Shown here in pieces: positions 22,620-35,842 of a DNA stretch of 64,000 nucleotides (the first letter of the stretch is position 1; the number at the start of each line of letters is the position of its first letter). The translations under genes and the position numbers were made by a program. The DNA comes from Hanleya hanleyi. Its lineage: Eukaryota; Mollusca; Polyplacophora; Lepidopleurida; Hanleyidae. The notes under the pieces were generated by a model that was given only the letters and a program-made list of their open reading frames with translations, was not told the DNA's origin and did not search any database. The stretch covers positions 310,001 through 374,000 of the forward strand of contig JAVTVY010008156.1 of assembly GCA_036873755.1 (NCBI GenBank), given 5' to 3'.

Positions 22620-23089
22620 TTAACCAAAACCAGGCTTATTTATTTCCCCCTGGAGCAGAGTGATGAAACCTTTTCTTTTATTTGGATCAAGCTCTGCAAG
22701 ATAACGTAAAACTTTCCCAAGATGACCGCATTGATGACGTTGCAGTGAGTCATCGTATCGGAAGCCATTTTCGATATTTTCGCTCAAAGGCTAATTAATA
22801 TGACAGATAATTATCGGTTTTGGCAAAATAAGTTACTTTTATGCCATATTAGGCAAGTCAAATGCGAAAAATGGACAGAAGATAACGAAAAAAACGGCAT
22901 TCTGTGGATGCATGGTCGACGCTATTTTGAATTTACTCATGATGCATTTCACTTGGAGTTTTGCAAATAGTCTAAACATGACGCTGATAAGATAAGCAGA
23001 AAATGCAAAAGAGTTTCACCTCTTATTCTCTTCGTTCCGGGGCTGCGGTGAAAAGTTTGCTAGGGGGCACAACGCCCGGATACGGTTAA
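22620..23089 (+). repeat. TTAA MITE family (copy 4, diverged)
   Basis: TTAA at 22620-22623 and at 23086-23089. Inner blocks GATCAAGCTCTGCAAGATAA, 'CCAAGATGACCGCATTGATG', 'GACGTTGCAGTGAGTCATCG' and 'GTTTGCTAGGGGGCA' are recognisable but diverged. Confidence 0.7.
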
Positions 23090-23550
23090 ATTATGGAATA
23101 GGGGTATTTCTAATATCAGATACAATCAAGGGAACGCACAGGAAAAAAACTTTTCCAATGATCGCGTTGTTCTACTGGAATTATCATGAAGGGAACACCA
23201 AAACATCAATGTGATAAATACGAGTCGATCAGAAGAGGCAATTATTAGACCCAGAAAAATACATCAATGATACTACAAAATTTACTTCAAGTCTTGTACA
23301 CATATTCCCAATTAAACTACAATTGATGGAAACTCATAAGAACATCAATCCACAAGAATAACGACAACTTAGTTACATTGCACGGTGTGAAGCGGAATGC
23401 TGGTAATTATACATTTACACCTGCGCTTCTCTCTAGATCGGGAAGTGATAAATCAGAATTCATACTGACTTATCAACATTTTGAGCTACTGCTTTGTATA
23501 AGTACAGGATATATAACAATATTAGAGGAAATTACATAATAATGGCCTTG

Positions 23551-26500
23551 CTAATTCAGCGCGACAAGACTTTGCTCAATGAATAGTTGGATAAATTCTT
23601 CCTTCCTGATGACTCTTGGAGTCTTGTACTGCATTGATGACATTTTGGGATTGTTTGCCATTCTTTGTGCTTTAAAATTCTCGAAACTCCCTGTTTTCAC
23701 TTCGATGATCCGCAAGCCTTGAATAGTCCCACTGTCACGACATCTTTTGTAGGAAGGTGTCAGCTCGCATAGCCTGTCGTCAACCTGAGTAATATTGGCC
23801 AATGTTTCCAGTACTTTAAAAAGCATGTAATATCGTTTACAAAGACTTAGTTATTGAATTACGTACAACAGTTTCGAATAGGACTAACTAACTCTTCCGG
23901 AACACTAAAAACACTTTTTAAGAAAGTGTCATGAAAAGCAAAATGTTGCGCATTTAACAGGAGTTACACAAAGTTGACAAAATATGTAGATTTGTAATTT
24001 CAATCAGTAGATTTGCAATTCCAATAGCAGAATGTGAGTATAGAGAAAGGATACAGACTCTTCCAATGTTTTGTAAAACGGTTTTCCTGTTTGACCAGAT
24101 TCCTAGCGATTATACCAAGATGAAATTAACAACACCAAGAAAAATAATTGGTCCACATTGGGGAAACATCCATGGGAGTAGAACAGGACGTGTTTTGAAA
24201 ACTCATTTGGAAAGATATATCAATTGGTATGTTGAAGGATTCGGGTTGCAATGCCAAAGCAGTATAAGTTTGTCATGACAAACTTTCCCAATGTGATGTG
24301 TTGACTGGGTTCGGGGAAAGAGAGCAGACGAGGGGTGTAGTATATTTACAAATTGGTGCTGATTTTGCAACCACACCAACATATTTAATATTTAATATTA
24401 TTGTGCAGTGTAACTATCGGTCATGGTATACATATGCAACTCATATTTTTATAAAAGGAAAAAAATACGCATATAAATTGTAAATGAGTTTTAAGCACAA
24501 TATCAATTTTATTGTCTGCATGATATTCACGATTGTTTTTTATTGCATGTTGTTTTGATTAAGTCTGTATCAATAGCTCAGTAGAGCTTATGTTGTATAT
24601 TTTGCAAACGAACCGACGTAATGCTTATCTTATCTTATCTTACACCAGTTAAGTGTATTTACCTCCAGTGATTCTCGCTGTGATACCCTGGGGCTCCCTT
24701 CGGTCTCAACAAATAGTACATAGTAAAGTCCGCCTCGTACATCACCTGCAAATCAAGTAGGCTGTATACACTGGGTAATGTTAGCTAATGGTAGATAAAA
24801 AGAAACTAATCGACATTGTAGTTTGCTAAATCAAGAAGTGTGATAGTAATAATTATCACAACAAATTACCAATCTCTGAGAGATGAATTCAAACGGAAAT
24901 TTACTTATTATTCAGAATCGGAAGTGTAACTCTAACTATATCGTTGACTCGCTGACCGAGAGTCTGTGCCAACATCGAGTAATGGAAGACTGGCAGTATA
25001 AGATCCGCACAGACAGGAAAACTTTGACTATCCAGTATTGTGCAGATCCCAGTCAGGCTCTTATACTTAAATTGTTTTGCCAATACTATAAATTCGTTAA
25101 ATGAGCAGTTGAGCACAATCAACAACTGACAATTTCCATCCAGAAACTGATCAACACTGTACATGTTCGGAATGGTATACCTTACTGCTCCGTTGCGGTA
25201 AAGAACCGTCCAGTTGGTGACGGCAGGGAGCTGTAGTAAGTGTTTGGTACCTGACGTTACGGTACTGTGTAATTACTGCTCAGTACAGCAAGTCAGCAAA
25301 TGACCGAACTTCTCAACAGAGACGTGTGGTAACAACACATTACTGATCAGTCTCAAGTTTGACTGGACGGCATTACCTCTGGCTTGTTCAAAGTAGATTG
25401 CCTCTGTGCATGTGTAGTCCTTGAGTTCTCTCCTCTCATAGTTAGAAAAGACCTCCATCAGAGCTTGCGACACGACCTCTACAGGAACCTTAACTGTGTA
25501 CACATGCAATACATCACCAATCCTAGAGAAGAATAATGTAGACAGAGATAAACCTCTTAAGTTAGTCGATCACGTACACTATTAAAAGTTAGACTATGCT
25601 TAAACTTTCAGTAATATAGAAGAAACATTTTGCAATTTGTGTATGTACCCTGTACCATGAAATAAGTAAGGGAAAGAGCCCGTTTTCTGTATAAAACTCA
25701 TTAGACTGATTCCTTGAAGTCAGCTGTTCTTTAAGTTACAATATTAAACATAATTCATATGATTCTTGCTGGATTTGAAGTAACATGGGAGTCGCCATAC
25801 TTTTTCTAATGGCAGCGGTTAATCAGATAAATTGAGCCTTTGAGGATGTCCGCTCGTGGTAAATCAAAGTAATTAACTTTTTGAATAATATGTTGTTGCA
25901 TTCATAATTGTGTAATATGAGAAACAAAAACAAAAAAATATAGGTTGGTGTGCATTTTTTAGCGGTAGGCAACGTTAAGTGGACTGACCCATACTTTATT
26001 TGATAACCCAGAAAACATAGGGAATAGCCCTAGTTTTGAAGCTTATTCAAGAAAAATTCATATAAATAGTATTTAACTTTTTCTTATATTCTAACTGTCT
26101 GCAGATAATCACAATGTCTATCAAAATTTATCAAATTGGATGGATGTTGCTATGCAAAATTCTCGGCTAGAAGGCTTTTAAAGGAAATCCCCATCTCTTA
26201 ACCTAGGGAAGGGAGATAAACCAATAGGAAAAAAAAACAGGCAAAATGGCTGCCAAAGCCAAAAACCACCAGCGGACATTCTTAAGGGTAGGAGTGGGAA
26301 ATTCAGGTAGAAGTGTGAAAATGTTCTTGGGCATAATCTCCGATGCAGTTGGAAGGCTCGCTTTTCGCTGGAATTGAATTGGCATGATTTTCTGAGGTCA
26401 CCAACAGTATAATATCTAGCCTAAGAAATGCGCTTCGTCGCCCGAATATTAAATATAACAGGCCCTCCTCTTCGTCGGACAAATTTCATAGTGAAGGTAT

Positions 26501-29500
26501 AAATGGTTCTGCTGTGGCAGATATTAATATTTTGTTTACTTTTGTCGTGAGGTGAAATTTTCTGGAAATTATATTTTGAAACTTCAGTCTGTTCTAAAGA
26601 ATCCCAAAAAATCTCCGTGTTATAGCTCCATGGGCGCATGAACAGGAACTTGACCCACTTCCTTTATAGTAAAATCGGGATCATTGTAGAACGAATCTGG
26701 TAAGTAGTCACCAGACAAACATCTTTCAGTCTACATACCCTGAATAAGATAAATCTTTATAACAAAGAAAAGAATAGAAAAATTCTTGAAGGATGGTTCA
26801 TAATTTAGGTAAGTCTTAAATATCAGAGGATATGTAATCCCCAATTCTATAACACTTACACCTATTACACACTGATAACCGTGCAATTATTACACGATTT
26901 AGCACGGTTAAGAACTTTGTGACGTATGAAATCTGCACCCGTGATCTTGACACGCACAGGTGTTCGCTCGGGAGAATCCATTTCACAGGGCTGGTGATAA
27001 ATGGCAGGACAAAGTCTCGTCTGCCTGCATGTACAGTCGAATAAACAAATAGAATGGATACCCTGTAAGTAGGAACTTTATTTTATTTTAAAGGCAGATA
27101 ATGTATAATCGCAGATATTTACAGACCAATTGGGACATACGAGTGTACACAAGAAACCGATCAACAGGAGAAACAATATGTGCTTTCAGATTTGAGTTAT
27201 CTAGAGAAGCGGAGATCGAAAAGTTCATGAGAGACGCAGATGATGATTATCTTCTTGCTGTTTTAAATGAGACACAACACGAGTGTGACCAGCTGAACAA
27301 AGGTAGATTTTTCTCCGCTGACGACGAGAAATTAAGAGATCTGGCAGGCAAACGAAATAGGAAATACGGATATTTAAATGTATCACATTCGTTCTATATT
27401 ATAATCAAGTCTTATAGATACATGTAAATACACCTATAGATTACCCGTTACACCAATCATTGCTTGAGATCAACAACTGCCACGGTTCTGCTTCAGGCGG
27501 GTGGGTCTATCATTTATGTGATGTCGGTTACAGGCCACAGAAATTACAAACGACATCAAATATTTGTAATTTCACATCTGTTCTTGGCGGTTTTTTTTTT
27601 CCAAAATGCCAATGTTTCCAATAGCACCGTGAACATAAATTTCCTTCCTAGTTAAATAAAGACTGCCAACATTTTTCATTGTTTGAGAAAAAGCTGTAAA
27701 TTAATATTTATTAAAGACGTACATTTCTGTCTCAAGTTTAACTGTTGGTTCCATCGTGATTGATTAATAATGCCACACAAAGAGGCTTGTTGCATTTACG
27801 TTTCACTGCTCCCCCTTCTGAGAGACCACATACACTCGTCCAATGATATTGACACCCTGCCAACTGAGGCGGACGGCACATTTCAACAAAGGGAAGGAAG
27901 GTTGTGAACGTTTACCATATTTTTCAATCTTTCATTGTAATCTTTGTTGATAATCAATTTGAGTAGTGCAACAGAATAGAAATAATGCTTTCATAAGCGT
28001 GCTAAATCGTTAATTTACGCACGGTTAGTGTGGGAAAGTTTATAAATTTTAGGGCTTACCGTGCGTAAATTAACGATTTAGCACGCTTATGAAAACATTA
28101 TTTCTAAAATATATGACGCTCATTCCTTGATATCTCAGCGTTGGAGGGAGTTATTTATTCAGGGTAATTGGCTAATGTTATTAATGAACGGCTAAATGGA
28201 CAGGTTCCATAAACATACCTTCGTACAAATTTGTACAGTGGCATCTGATGGTAAAACCGGGTCACCTGGATGATGTCGCCAGTTCGAAATCTGTACAGCC
28301 CTTCCCGCGTAGTCACAATAAGCTCGTACTGCTGTCCGATTTCTATCTGCAGTTAAAGACACAAATTTATCTATCTAATTCAAGTTCTACAAGATCGATT
28401 ATTGCAGCCTGCCAGCGCACAGTTTTAAGGATGTCAGCTGGTGATTTTGGGCTTTGGTGGTCATTTTGCCAGTTTTTCTTATTAGGTTATCTCCCTATCC
28501 TAGGTTAAGGTATGGGGATTTCCTTAAAGCCTTCTAGTCGAGAATTTTGAACAGCAACATCCATCCAATTTGATAAATTTTGATAGACATTGTGATTGTC
28601 TGCAAACAGATAGAATATCAGAAAATTTAAATACTATTCATATGAATTTTTCATAAATATGCTTCAAAAGCAGGGCTATTCCCTATGTTTTCTGCGTAAT
28701 CAAATGGAGCATGGGTCAAACCATTTAACATTGTGTACAGATTAAAAATGCGCACGAACCTATAATTTTTTCTTTGATTTTCCTCATATTCCACAATTAT
28801 GAATGCAACAACACACATTATTCAAAAAGTTAATTACTTTGATTTCCGCCAGCGGACATCCGTAATGAATGTTCATGCGAACATGCATTTTCCACTGCTT
28901 TTACTTTTGCAGCCCTGCAGCAGGATTTGAAAAGGCCTTGTCGTTTCGAACAACCGCGCCTGCCTTAACACAATTATCACCTCACCTTAACTTAATCCTT
29001 GCAATGTGGCCATTATGAAACCGGATGAAGACGCACTATAAAGTATGCACGAGTTAAATACGCCGTCATATTTTAAGGTGGCAATCTCTTTGGAATAGAT
29101 ATTATATATTTGGTGAAATAAGGTACCTAGCTATAGACGGACAATTTCAATGTCGTAAAATATTTGTTGTGGGTGAAATAGTCCAACGGTGATGTTTCAG
29201 AAACATTTTCAATCTGGCGGTTCAACTTGGTGAATTATAGAATCTCACAAACCGTCAAATGGGAGGCGATTTTAAAGTGAAACTATATAGCTTGAGATAA
29301 GCCCATCGTTTGAATATGAGAAAATCAATATATGAAAAGCAGGCTCACTAGGTCATAAAACTGCGACATACAGAAAGGGTGATTAATGTTTTAGGGACAA
29401 TACGCGTGATAAAGCACTTATATTTGAAAACCAGCATAGTGATGTGATGTAAGTCGAATTCTGGTGGTTTATGTAAACAACAGCCACGTCAAACAGGACA

Positions 29501-32380
29501 ACACTCGAGCCCATTACGTCACATCACCTCGAAAAATATCGACCTCAAACTATCGACGTCTATGAATACGACTACATGCATAGATTGTAAACTATTGATA
29601 TATTCAAATCCGTTACTTCTCACCCACAACAACCCATACAGATGACCTTATTTCTTTGGATAAAAACGGATATCGCGAAGGACACATAGCCACCTTCACT
29701 GGACAGCGATATTCCTAGAAAAGCCTTAATATAACGTACACATATATCGCCCAGCAGCAGTTGCTAGATCTTCTGTTAAATGTGACGATTCAACGCCAAA
29801 AAACATATTTACATAAACTGATTGGGCACGAGTATAAAACCAAGCGCTCCATTCATTCTCAAATCCATTGTAGCTGAGTCCCAGCGACTTTTCGGAAGAA
29901 TCGTCTTCTCGGGAGAATTTGTTTCGTGTTATTGAAACCATTATCCTAAATTTTCGGAAAAGTTGGTAGTGAGTTTTGTGTGGGACATAATATCCTCCCC
30001 CACCCCCCACCCCCACCTGGATACATTAAATTAACCACTGTTGTATGAACTTCATGAAACCGGGCGATGACAAGCTCTATTATAGAGTGTACTCAAACAG
30101 CATACTCCGCCATTTCCCAGGATAATGGCCGTCCCATCTTCAAACTTTCATTTTTTTTTAAAAATGGTTCATCGAAGGCCATTCTTGTGCAAACACGTGC
30201 GTTATAAGGCCCAATCAGCCCAATGGAAATCTTACTGAAACAATCAGAGCAATTGCCGGATATTTTCCAAGGTGGTGGACCAAACTGCTGAACAGTTCCC
30301 TGTATAAATTCGACATCGCCATCCCCAGGGCGTGCCATGCTTTATCCCTGGTGTAGCATGGTTTTACAGTTTATCATACTTGTACCATACTTATACCATG
30401 ATACTTTAGTACAAATACATGGTATATTATCGTATGTTTCTGTAAATTACGAAATGACGAACAACACAACTGAATATGGAACAGAGAACTGTTCAGCATT
30501 TTGGTCCTCCATCTTAGAAAATGTCCGCCAAATACTCTGATTGTTTGAGTAAGATTTCCGTTCAGCTGATTGTGCCTTATAACACACGTGTTTGCACAAG
30601 AATGGCCTTCGATGAACCGTTTTAAAAAAATGTGGAAGTTTGATAATGGGACGGCCATTATCCTGGAAAATGGCGGAGTACGCTGTTTGAGTACACGTTA
30701 GAGCTTGTTATCGCCCGGTTTCATGAAGCTTATATAAGTATGGTTAATTTAACCCATGTGTCCAGGGGAAAGGGGATATTATGTCCCACCCAAAAACTCC
30801 GTACCAACTGTTCCGAAAATTTACGATAATGGTTCAAATAACACGACACAAATTCTTCCGGGATGAAGACGATTTTGTTTGGCATTTACTGGAAGAACTT
30901 GGCCGAAATATAGAGTATCTCAAACTTCAGCCCTCTACACCAAAGTGTAAGAGAAGTAGGAAGGGTGGGGATATGCTCCCACTACCCACACTCCGAAGGT
31001 TGTGCCATATTCAAAATCGCTCAGGTCTGAAAGGCTTAGGGTGTGATGACAAATGTGGCAATTCCCAACCCTGGTACAGCATTATTCTACAGGATACAAC
31101 ACCAATCAAAAGCAGTTCGAAATCACACGCAAAATAGCAAACATACGTACCTCATGTAACATCAGCGTACGAGCTGCTTCATCATCGACGCTCAGGAATT
31201 CATAGAAAATTGTCTCTGCTAAGACGACATAGTTGCATTCAGCATCATGAGGCCACAAATTCACAGCGTATACTCCCTCTGTTGCGCCATGGTATTGGGA
31301 ATACAAAATGACGTCGCCCAAGTATTTCTGCTTCAACAGTTCAGCATAAACACGGAAAGTTCCCGAAGATATCGCAACAACAAGTTTACACTCTTGCCAA
31401 ATTCTTGGAACAATACTGTCAAAGCCTTTGTGGAATTCTACACGAAGCTCATTTGCTCTGAGCGGATCAGCTATGCAGCTCTCTTCCAGCTGCATTCGTA
31501 CATTTGTTTTCAGTTGAATGTCAGAGTTTATTGTCCCGTGCTCAATATCCTCACAGAGATTTTCCCATTGGGTCTCCAAAGTTTTAAATAGAGCCAGTGC
31601 AGTAGGGGCAACAATTGTGAAGATGACACTGATATCCCGGTCCCTCAGGCCGAACAGTAGGTCGAGGTAAAACTTTTGTGCCTCCGTATCTACGTCATCA
31701 GCGATTTCAGAACTGGTCCACATGGGGGCATTGTTCATTGACTGGGCTGATGACATTGGTCCGATTCTTATACCTCTGTGGGTATAAGATGCCTTGGAAG
31801 GATATCCTACTTTCACCCAGAGATTAAGTTTTTCCACTCCATTAACTGGAGAATTCGGCCAGAAAGTGAGTGCAGACGACTTCTGCAAAAGACTTCTGTT
31901 AACTTTCAACGATTTTGGATATAACTTACTTTTACTTGATGTTGTACCGGTGGTGGTTGCTATAAAGTCAACTTTTTCTGGAAACATGATATTGTCCTCG
32001 CCATTGACGGCGCGGTTGACAAACGGGAGATAATCCTCGTAAAGCGTTATTGGCATTATTTTCCGAAACTCCTCAACGGTCCTGATCTTGGTCATGCAGT
32101 GATGTTTGAGGATCTCCGTTGAAGCGGCATGCTCCAGGATTGAGCGAAGAGTAGCCCTTTGAGACTTCTCTATGTTTCGACAAACTTTGTCAAATTGCCT
32201 CTTAGCCATGTAACCTTTCAGCGCCATGAGCTTGAAAATAATGTAGCAGGCAACCATGGAGGTACACGTATGGTAGGCAGATGGTTCAAGTCTATACATA
32301 TCAAGGAACATACCAGCCACTATCAGCAATGATCCAGTGGTGATCCAACCTGTGAAAAGTTTAGAAAAACGGGCGCACAT
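23551..32380 (-). CDS. GH3 domain-containing protein, five-exon gene
   Basis: I assemble five coding exons with consensus borders and matching phases: 32380-31151, 28346-28219, 25522-25377, 24745-24663 and 23784-23551 (stop). They total 1,821 nt, 606 residues, similar in size to known GH3 proteins. GH3 enzymes belong to the ANL adenylate-forming superfamily; plant members join amino acids to jasmonate or auxin, while animal members (vertebrate GHDC) have no settled reaction. Visible motifs: ATP-loop ATTTGTTSSKSKLYP (residues 141-155), YHGATEG (363-369), YELIVTTREGLYRFRTGD (417-434), ELKDYTC and LYYVLFVETEG, and a C-terminal YKTPRVIRKEE. Two hydrophobic stretches (about 12-28 and 37-54) suggest a membrane-anchored N terminus. 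The start is uncertain: a good acceptor (TTTTCTAAACTTTTCACAG, exon from 32349) lies just inside, so an upstream exon may supply the true N terminus. Introns hold MITEs and hairpins. Confidence 0.9.
25840..26285 (+). repeat. TTAA-type MITE with GGATGTCCGCT ends, copy 1 (GH3 intron)
   Basis: Ends GGATGTCCGCTCGTGG and CCACCAGCGGACATTC are inverted; flanks are TTGA and TTAA. The whole 440 bp is present again, inverted, at 28425-28865 in the same intron. Shared blocks include 'GCATTCATAATTGTG', 'CATAGGGAATAGCCC' and 'TTGGATGGATGTTGCT'. Confidence 0.75.
27101..27427 (+). CDS. Unrecognised open frame of 108 residues inside the GH3 intron
   Basis: Begins with a real ATG after an acceptor-like TTTTATTTTAAAGGCAG. 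The protein is hydrophilic with an acidic stretch (MRDADDDYLLAVLNE) and a basic stretch (KLRDLAGKRNRKYG), and has no motif I know. It lies opposite to GH3 in its second intron. It may be an exon of an unknown gene, a transposon scrap, or chance; no downstream donor stands out. Confidence 0.2.
   Translation: MYNRRYLQTNWDIRVYTRNRSTGETICAFRFELSREAEIEKFMRDADDDYLLAVLNETQHECDQLNKGRFFSADDEKLRDLAGKRNRKYGYLNVSHSFYIIIKSYRYM
27978..28105. repeat. 128-bp hairpin (near-perfect inverted repeat)
   Basis: Arms of about 51 bp (27978-28029 and 28055-28105), with 'GCGTGCTAAATCGTTAATTT' exactly inverted in the other arm, around a loop of about 25 bp. Probably a tiny MITE or foldback. In the GH3 intron. Confidence 0.85.
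28425..28865 (-). repeat. TTAA-type MITE with GGATGTCCGCT ends, copy 2 (GH3 intron)
   Basis: Inverted copy of 25840-26285: left end TTAAGGATGTCAGCTGGTG, right end GCCAGCGGACATCCGTAA. The flanking tetramers are TTAA and GTAA. It lies just before the 128-nt GH3 exon, on its acceptor side. Confidence 0.75.
29899..30874. repeat. ~1-kb palindromic repeat with about 400-bp arms (GH3 first intron)
   Basis: The left arm (29899-30303) is inverted in the right arm (30480-30874): for example 'AATCGTCTTC', 'GGGACATAATATCC', 'CAGCATACTCCGCCATTTCC', 'CACGTGCGTTATAAGG' and 'CTGAACAGTTC' all have mirrored partners. The arms differ by substitutions and small indels. Open frames on both strands here mirror one another and are not counted as genes. 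Confidence 0.8.
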
Positions 32381-33258
32381 AAGTCAAACATAGCACGAAT
32401 GTAACAGCTTTTTAGGCTAGCTGGATGTATTAGACCCGAGCTTTCGCAGATAAATCTGTGTCTTCGGGTCTGAGTTGAGATGGTCAACATCCGCATATAT
32501 GGATGAAGGCTGCATAGCTAGCACAACGGTCCATGGCAGGAGTGAGTAGAGTCAATACATATGCCATTATGCCAATACAACAGTAAATTAGTTTATTTGA
32601 GATAGAATTAACTGTACAGGTTACAAATATTGTCACAAGTGCCGCTCTCCATACATGCGCGATAGACACCAGCTTGTGCAGTCAGAGCTGTTTTATGGAA
32701 ATGACCTTAGGTTAGTTTGCCCCTGTCCAATATTCAACTTTCTCTCACTGTGAACAAGCTTCGATGACGGAGTGCCAAAAAAAAAAATCACCCATACCAT
32801 GCCCCGTTAAAGAAACGGCGTTAACTTGGCGTAAAAGTTGACTTCAAGTAAACTTCTTTGATAGCGACCATATACAACTTGATTCACACAGATGATGTTG
32901 GCAATCGTTAGTGTCTAGATCTACATTATTTAGCGCCGAACTCGAGGGCGAAATATGTTAATTATTGTTCGTAGCTGAAGTTGCCGTCTTGATCATCGGC
33001 CGTAGGCCGGTGCATATCGAGCAACTTCGTCCCTTTTCTGCTTATCAATTTGAATCGGCTACTTGCTGTCCTTATCAGTGATTGCCACCATCATTCCCTG
33101 TTCCTCATGGAGAATAAGGGAAAACAAACAATAAAGACAAGAACAAACAACATTGATAAGGTACGGATTACTAATTGACTTATTTTTGGAAGATAAACAC
33201 TAGTTAGATTTAGCTCTTCCGGAAAGTGCCTGTTCTCCCCTTGAATAACCGCCGCTCT
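32381..33258. other. 5' flank of the GH3 gene
   Basis: Sequence upstream of the presumed GH3 start. A minus-strand frame at 32484-32669 has a hydrophobic middle but no join that I trust to the GH3 acceptor at 32349. Nothing else recognised. Confidence 0.4.
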
Positions 33259-33538
33259 TTAACCCTATCTGGCCTGGGCGATTTGGGGTGTACCCCAAAT
33301 ATGAAGAAATATGACGAAAACATCATTTTTCTGGTACCCCAGATGGTCGCCATTTTGAATTTGCCCATGATCCTCTGCTCGAGAGGTTATGAAAATAGGC
33401 TCAAAATGACCCCAATATGATAACCTATAACGTCACAAAGTTTCAGCTCTCCATTTTTTGGCGTTTCGGACATATCGCAGAAAGTTTGGTAGGGGGGCAA
33501 TTTGGCCCCCTCTCCTCCCCCTGGCCTTGTAGGGTTAA
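33259..33538 (+). repeat. TTAA MITE family (copy 5, internally deleted)
   Basis: Perfect structure: TTAA, CCCTATCTGGCCTGGG at the start, and GGCCTTGTAGGG then TTAA at the end (33535-33538). Only 280 bp, because the region from the first block to 'ATGAAGAAATATGACG' is deleted. This copy best defines the family ends. Confidence 0.85.
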
Positions 33539-35796
33539 AGCGGGAAGGGACCGAGGGGGATCAAATCAGGGGGTATTTTTTGGTGATGCTAAGACATATG
33601 GTTTCAGTAAAATGCATAGAATCACGTTGAATCAACATGCTGAATTTTTGCGTAATTTTTGAAGAAATATAGGGAGGGTTAAGGTAGGGTTAAGTTTAGA
33701 GGTATGAAAAGCTGCTTCTGGGAAGTAGTCGCATCGGTTTCACTTTTACCAAAGGCCCCCGCAATTATTTTGAATAATAAATTGATCAACTATTCCAGAT
33801 TATTTGCTTGAAAAGCTATCCGGTTTATATTGTTTACATGAACCGATAGATTCTGTGCGCGTGTACATTAGAAAGATAATTCTCTGGCAAAATAAAATAT
33901 GTAATCACTATAACTAATTATGAGGGCCTCTGGTACTTACCGGAAGTTCTCTGCACCAACACGCCTCTAGTGAAACAAGGGAGAAAAAACCCTTTCCGAA
34001 TTGAGCTATAGACAGACCAGGAAGGAATTTAGGGATAAAACTTCGATAGAAATATGGACTGAGTCAGCTTCTTTACAGGTTTATCAATAGTCGTACTTAC
34101 ACTTACAGATTGAAATCCGTGACCACTGTTTACCGAACAAAGAGGTATCACTTAAATTGAATGTTTCAGTGTGCTGAGATCTGTTAGTTCGATTTTCCAA
34201 TCTACAGTGGATTCGTAGTGTTCGTTTGATTGAAATTATTTCATATCGCTCCAAAATAATAAGGGACAAGGTAATTATTTAAGAGAGTATATGTGATTGA
34301 TCATAAGTCATAATATAACTGTATGCATGCATATAAAATCAGGTATACCGTTCTTCAATTGTCTTAAATCGGGGCTATATTTTTTCTTGACAGAAATCCG
34401 TAAAATACCATCGTCTAGTCCGTCATTCAATATTCAGCCGTCGTCCATCAAAGAATATTCGATTCCAACCACTCAAAGACCTAATTCCATTCAAATTCAA
34501 CATGCAATTTTCTTTAATTTATTAAACCGGTAGTTTCTTTGACCAAGTTAAATGACTTGTAACCCAGTTTTCAATAATATTCGGTACACAGTTTAGAGAT
34601 AGTCAATGGAGATCGCGAGCGACACTAGGCGGCGCTAGTGCTTCAACAGGTTAAAAAAGACGTGGCATCGTAAAATGAACAAATATAACGTTGCTACATT
34701 ATGACGTTGCCTTTGTGACGTTCAATAAAACGACATGGGCATGCGCCATTTACCTCCTGGTACACGTAGCCACCTGGCGTCAGTTCGGGCTGGTGAACCC
34801 CATTGGTCACCACGTGTTAGCTTAACATAGGTGGCACACCTGCAGCGATCGCCGACAAATCCATTTTCAATACATTTGTAGGTATCTCTAGACGCCTACA
34901 TTTCGGTATAAAGAAATATTTTCTTTCATGAATTTTTTTCCATCAACCCATCGATTTGATTATAAATTTGATAAGTAACACAGAGATTACGATGAGCGAG
35001 CTGCATCCGTCCAGGTCAGAGGATCAAAGGCGGCTACTCCAGATACGAACAATGACGATGGAGAAAATTACCGGTTTGAATTAGACTGCAAATCATTGAT
35101 ACTAATGACATTTTCTTAAAGTCATTTTTAACATTTAATGTTTCACTAAACCTAGTATAAAATGGAAACGAGTTTTGACATTGTTGAGAAATCGTTTAAG
35201 CAATCTGGTATTCCCAGCTTTTATCAGTCTCCCATTGTCAATTATTCAACCGTCTCCCAGCGTTGATCTGTCAGGGTAAAATCATCTGGCTGAATTGGGT
35301 CGAAAAATGCGACGTGCATGCGCATTTATTAATTTTGGTCGACACAAGAAACGTGTATCTGCATACGAGATATCTGGAAATGCATCCAGTATATCTTATA
35401 TAAGAAGGAAGAAGTTAGCTGCGCATATCCTATCACATCACATCACATAACATCACAGCGTTCTGTTTAGCTGTGACATGCTAACACCATTCCTCTCTGC
35501 TAATAACGTGTAAGACCGATAGGCCCAGGGTCAAACGTAGAAAAGCTGCACTCCAATGCAATCTGACCACATAATGAGTGAGTGCCTGAGTGAGTAGTAG
35601 GTTTTAACGTCGTTTTCAACCTTGTTTCAGTCATATCAGAACGGTGCCTACATCCGCCAGAACACGAAAGTGCTCACAGTTCCTCACAGCCACCCATCCA
35701 ATTATTGAAGGAGCTTGACGTTACTTAACTTCGGTGATCTGACGAGAACCGGTGTGTCCAACGCTAAAAGCCGAACCACGTAATGTCTGACAATAG
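33539..35796. other. Intergenic; one CTCF-like palindrome and a shared repeat scrap
   Basis: No gene recognised. CACTAGGCGGCGCTAGTG at about 34623-34640 is an imperfect palindrome resembling a CTCF core. A scrap around 34424-34456 ('TTCAATATTCAGCCGTCGTCCAT') recurs inverted at about 39600-39640. TCACATCACATCACATAACA is a short tandem near 35430. Confidence 0.45.
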
Positions 35797-35842
35797 GAGT
35801 CGCTATATAGCTGAAAGATTGCTGAACGCAACGTTAAGCCTT

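Noticed and set aside
30093..30658. Similar frames (81-94 codons) on the minus strand with mirrored content
   Set aside because: They lie in the arms of the 29899-30874 palindrome and have no conserved motif.
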